This document shows, one piece after another, positions 62,864 to 64,000 of a stretch of DNA of 64,000 nucleotides. The number at the start of each line of letters is the position of its first letter. Position 1 is the stretch's first letter. The notes under the pieces are model-generated. The model was not told the DNA's origin. It worked only from the letters and a program-made list of their open reading frames with translations, and searched no databases. This stretch comes from RDXT01 sp033765305 (GTDB taxonomy: Bacteria; Bacteroidota; Bacteroidia; J057), in the NCBI GenBank assembly GCA_033765305.1, contig JANRID010000006.1, positions 5,169-69,168 on the forward strand, written 5' to 3'. A program made the position numbers and the translations under genes.

Positions 62864-63820
62864 ATGCGTAAACCGAAGGTACTGATCACAGGAGGTGCGG
62901 GCTTCATCGGCTCGCACCTCTGTGACCGTTTTCTGGCCGAGGGATTCGAGGTCGTCGCTATGGACAACCTCATCACCGGCAGCGTCTCCAACATCGAACA
63001 CCTGTTCGGGCAGGAGGGCTTCACGTTCGTCAAGCACGATATCACCAACTATACCCACGTGCCGGGGCAGCTGGACTATATCCTGCATTTCGCATCGCCG
63101 GCCAGCCCGATCGACTACCTGCGCCTGCCCATCCAGACCCTGAAGGTCGGGGCGCTGGGCACGCACAAAATCCTGGGCCTGGCCAAGGAAAAGCAGGCCC
63201 GCATGCTGATCGCCAGCACCTCCGAGGTGTACGGCGATCCGCTGGTGCATCCGCAGTACGAGGATTACTGGGGCAATGTGAACCCCATCGGCTCCCGCGG
63301 GGTGTATGACGAGGCCAAGCGCTTCATGGAAGCCATCACCATGGCCTACCACCGCGTGCACGGCCTGGAGACCCGCATCGTGCGGATCTTCAATACCTAC
63401 GGCCCCCGCATGCGCCTCAACGACGGGCGCGCCCTGCCGGCCTTCGTGTCGCAGGCCCTCAACGGGGAAGACATCACGGTATTCGGCGACGGCGACCAGA
63501 CCCGCAGCTTCGGCTACGTGGATGATCTGGTGGAGGGCATCTACCGCCTGCTCTTCAGCGACGAGACCCGCCCGGTGAACATCGGCAACCCCGAAGAGAT
63601 TTCCATTTACGAGTTTGCCCGCGAAATCATCGAGATTACCGGCAGCGCAAGCAAAATTATCCACAAACCGCTGCCGGAGGATGATCCGAAGGTGCGAAAG
63701 CCGGATATTCGCCGCGCGCAGCAGGTACTGGGGTGGTCGCCGAAGGTCAGCCGCCGCGAGGGCCTGGAGCGCACCATCGCGTATTTCAAACAGCAGCTCA
63801 ATGGGGTTCCGCAGGGTTGA
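62864..63820 (+). CDS. UDP-glucuronate decarboxylase (UDP-xylose synthase)
   Basis: This extended SDR enzyme converts UDP-glucuronate to UDP-xylose. The 318-residue protein has ITGGAGFIGSHLCDRFL (Rossmann loop), MDNLITGSVSNIEHL, HFASPASPIDYL, the catalytic STSEVYGDPLVHPQ and YDEAKRFMEA (YxxxK), then FNTYGPRMRLNDGR and GYVDDLVEGI. These are the marks of the Uxs group rather than RmlB or GalE. It overlaps the start of rfbC by 20 bases. Xylose in surface glycan or glycoprotein is implied. Confidence 0.96.
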   Translation: MRKPKVLITGGAGFIGSHLCDRFLAEGFEVVAMDNLITGSVSNIEHLFGQEGFTFVKHDITNYTHVPGQLDYILHFASPASPIDYLRLPIQTLKVGALGTHKILGLAKEKQARMLIASTSEVYGDPLVHPQYEDYWGNVNPIGSRGVYDEAKRFMEAITMAYHRVHGLETRIVRIFNTYGPRMRLNDGRALPAFVSQALNGEDITVFGDGDQTRSFGYVDDLVEGIYRLLFSDETRPVNIGNPEEISIYEFAREIIEITGSASKIIHKPLPEDDPKVRKPDIRRAQQVLGWSPKVSRREGLERTIAYFKQQLNGVPQG

Positions 63821-64000
63821 TACCCCGCTCGACGGACTGATTCTGATCCAGCCCGATGTCTTCAGCGACAGCCGGGGGCATTTTCTGGAGATCTTCCACG
63901 CGGAGGCCTTCCGGGAGATCGGGCTGGGTCACCTGCAGTTTGTGCAGGACAATCTTTCATGGTCCACGCACGGCGTGATCCGGGGGATGCATTTCCAGCG
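63801..64000 (+). CDS. rfbC: dTDP-4-dehydrorhamnose 3,5-epimerase (3' end cut by window)
   Basis: The frame opened by the ATG at 63801 continues to the window edge (66 codons) and reads MGFRRVDTPLDGLILIQPDV, FSDSRGHFLEIFHAEAFREI, FVQDNLSWSTHGVIRGMHFQ. This matches the start of RfbC/RmlC, including the SDSRGHFLE segment and the RGMHFQ stretch carrying the catalytic His. The enzyme makes dTDP-4-keto-L-rhamnose. It overlaps the previous gene by 20 bases, so it is in the same operon. Other rml genes are presumably further right. Confidence 0.93.
   Translation, partial: MGFRRVDTPLDGLILIQPDVFSDSRGHFLEIFHAEAFREIGLGHLQFVQDNLSWSTHGVIRGMHFQ

Noticed and set aside
61580..63664. A 694-codon frame antisense to ugd and the decarboxylase
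   Set aside because: Both forward genes are fully conserved enzymes; the antisense frame has no features.

Overview
The window comes from a GC-rich member of the Bacteroidota. Lineage markers are two secreted proteins with type IX secretion (T9SS) C-terminal domains (one type A, one gliding-motility/type B), DUF4105 and DUF1460 envelope proteins, a ferredoxin beside a LuxC-type acyl-CoA reductase, and several -7 elements of the Bacteroidota form TAnnTTTG. The order (Saprospirales-like, Rhodothermales-like or other) cannot be settled by eye. Both ends cut through genes: lolD on the left and rfbC on the right. I saw no tRNA, rRNA, CRISPR array or insertion sequence.

Layout. 1-9.9 kb is mostly metabolic: LolD ATPase and M16 peptidase, a small lipoprotein, a frameshifted DUF4143 ATPase remnant, methylmalonyl-CoA mutase, a Na/Pi-type transporter overlapping a maltose O-acetyltransferase-like gene, deoC, an ankyrin protein, and a compact set of membrane protein, XRE regulator and LAS-type peptidase behind an operator-like repeat. 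10-17 kb holds a DUF4105 protein (probable lipoprotein N-acyltransferase family), a membrane protein, an AT-richer ATPase/PIN-nuclease pair that is the best candidate here for an undescribed system, endonuclease III, a DUF1460 amidase-like protein and an aldehyde dehydrogenase. 17-21.5 kb is a four-gene minus-strand carbohydrate operon (Gfo/Idh oxidoreductase, TIM-barrel isomerase, secreted protein, MFS transporter). 21.9-32.6 kb encodes three secreted proteins, two of them very large.

32.7-44.3 kb is mixed: flavin monooxygenase, SDR, acetyltransferase-like protein, ribosome recycling factor, GatB, ferredoxin/acyl-CoA reductase, a secreted caspase-like protease, an ECF sigma factor with a membrane partner, and condensin subunit ScpA. 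The 385-base gap after scpA has four hairpins and a promoter, and probably encodes a small RNA of about 75 nt. 44.7-54 kb has a GlsB-type membrane protein, a hybrid histidine kinase, a sortilin/BNR-repeat protein and a set of small lipoproteins and barrel-like proteins.

54-64 kb is envelope-centred. It has an undecaprenyl-phosphate sugar transferase, an M6-like secreted metallopeptidase, branched-chain aminotransferase, a small secreted protein, Kdo transferase and an outer-membrane-type protein. It ends in a forward nucleotide-sugar operon (DegT aminotransferase, UDP-glucose dehydrogenase, UDP-glucuronate decarboxylase, RfbC) that should make UDP-glucuronate, UDP-xylose and amino or deoxy sugars for surface polysaccharide. 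Functions are read from recognised motifs, with no database search; start sites are chosen from signal peptides, overlaps and upstream elements.
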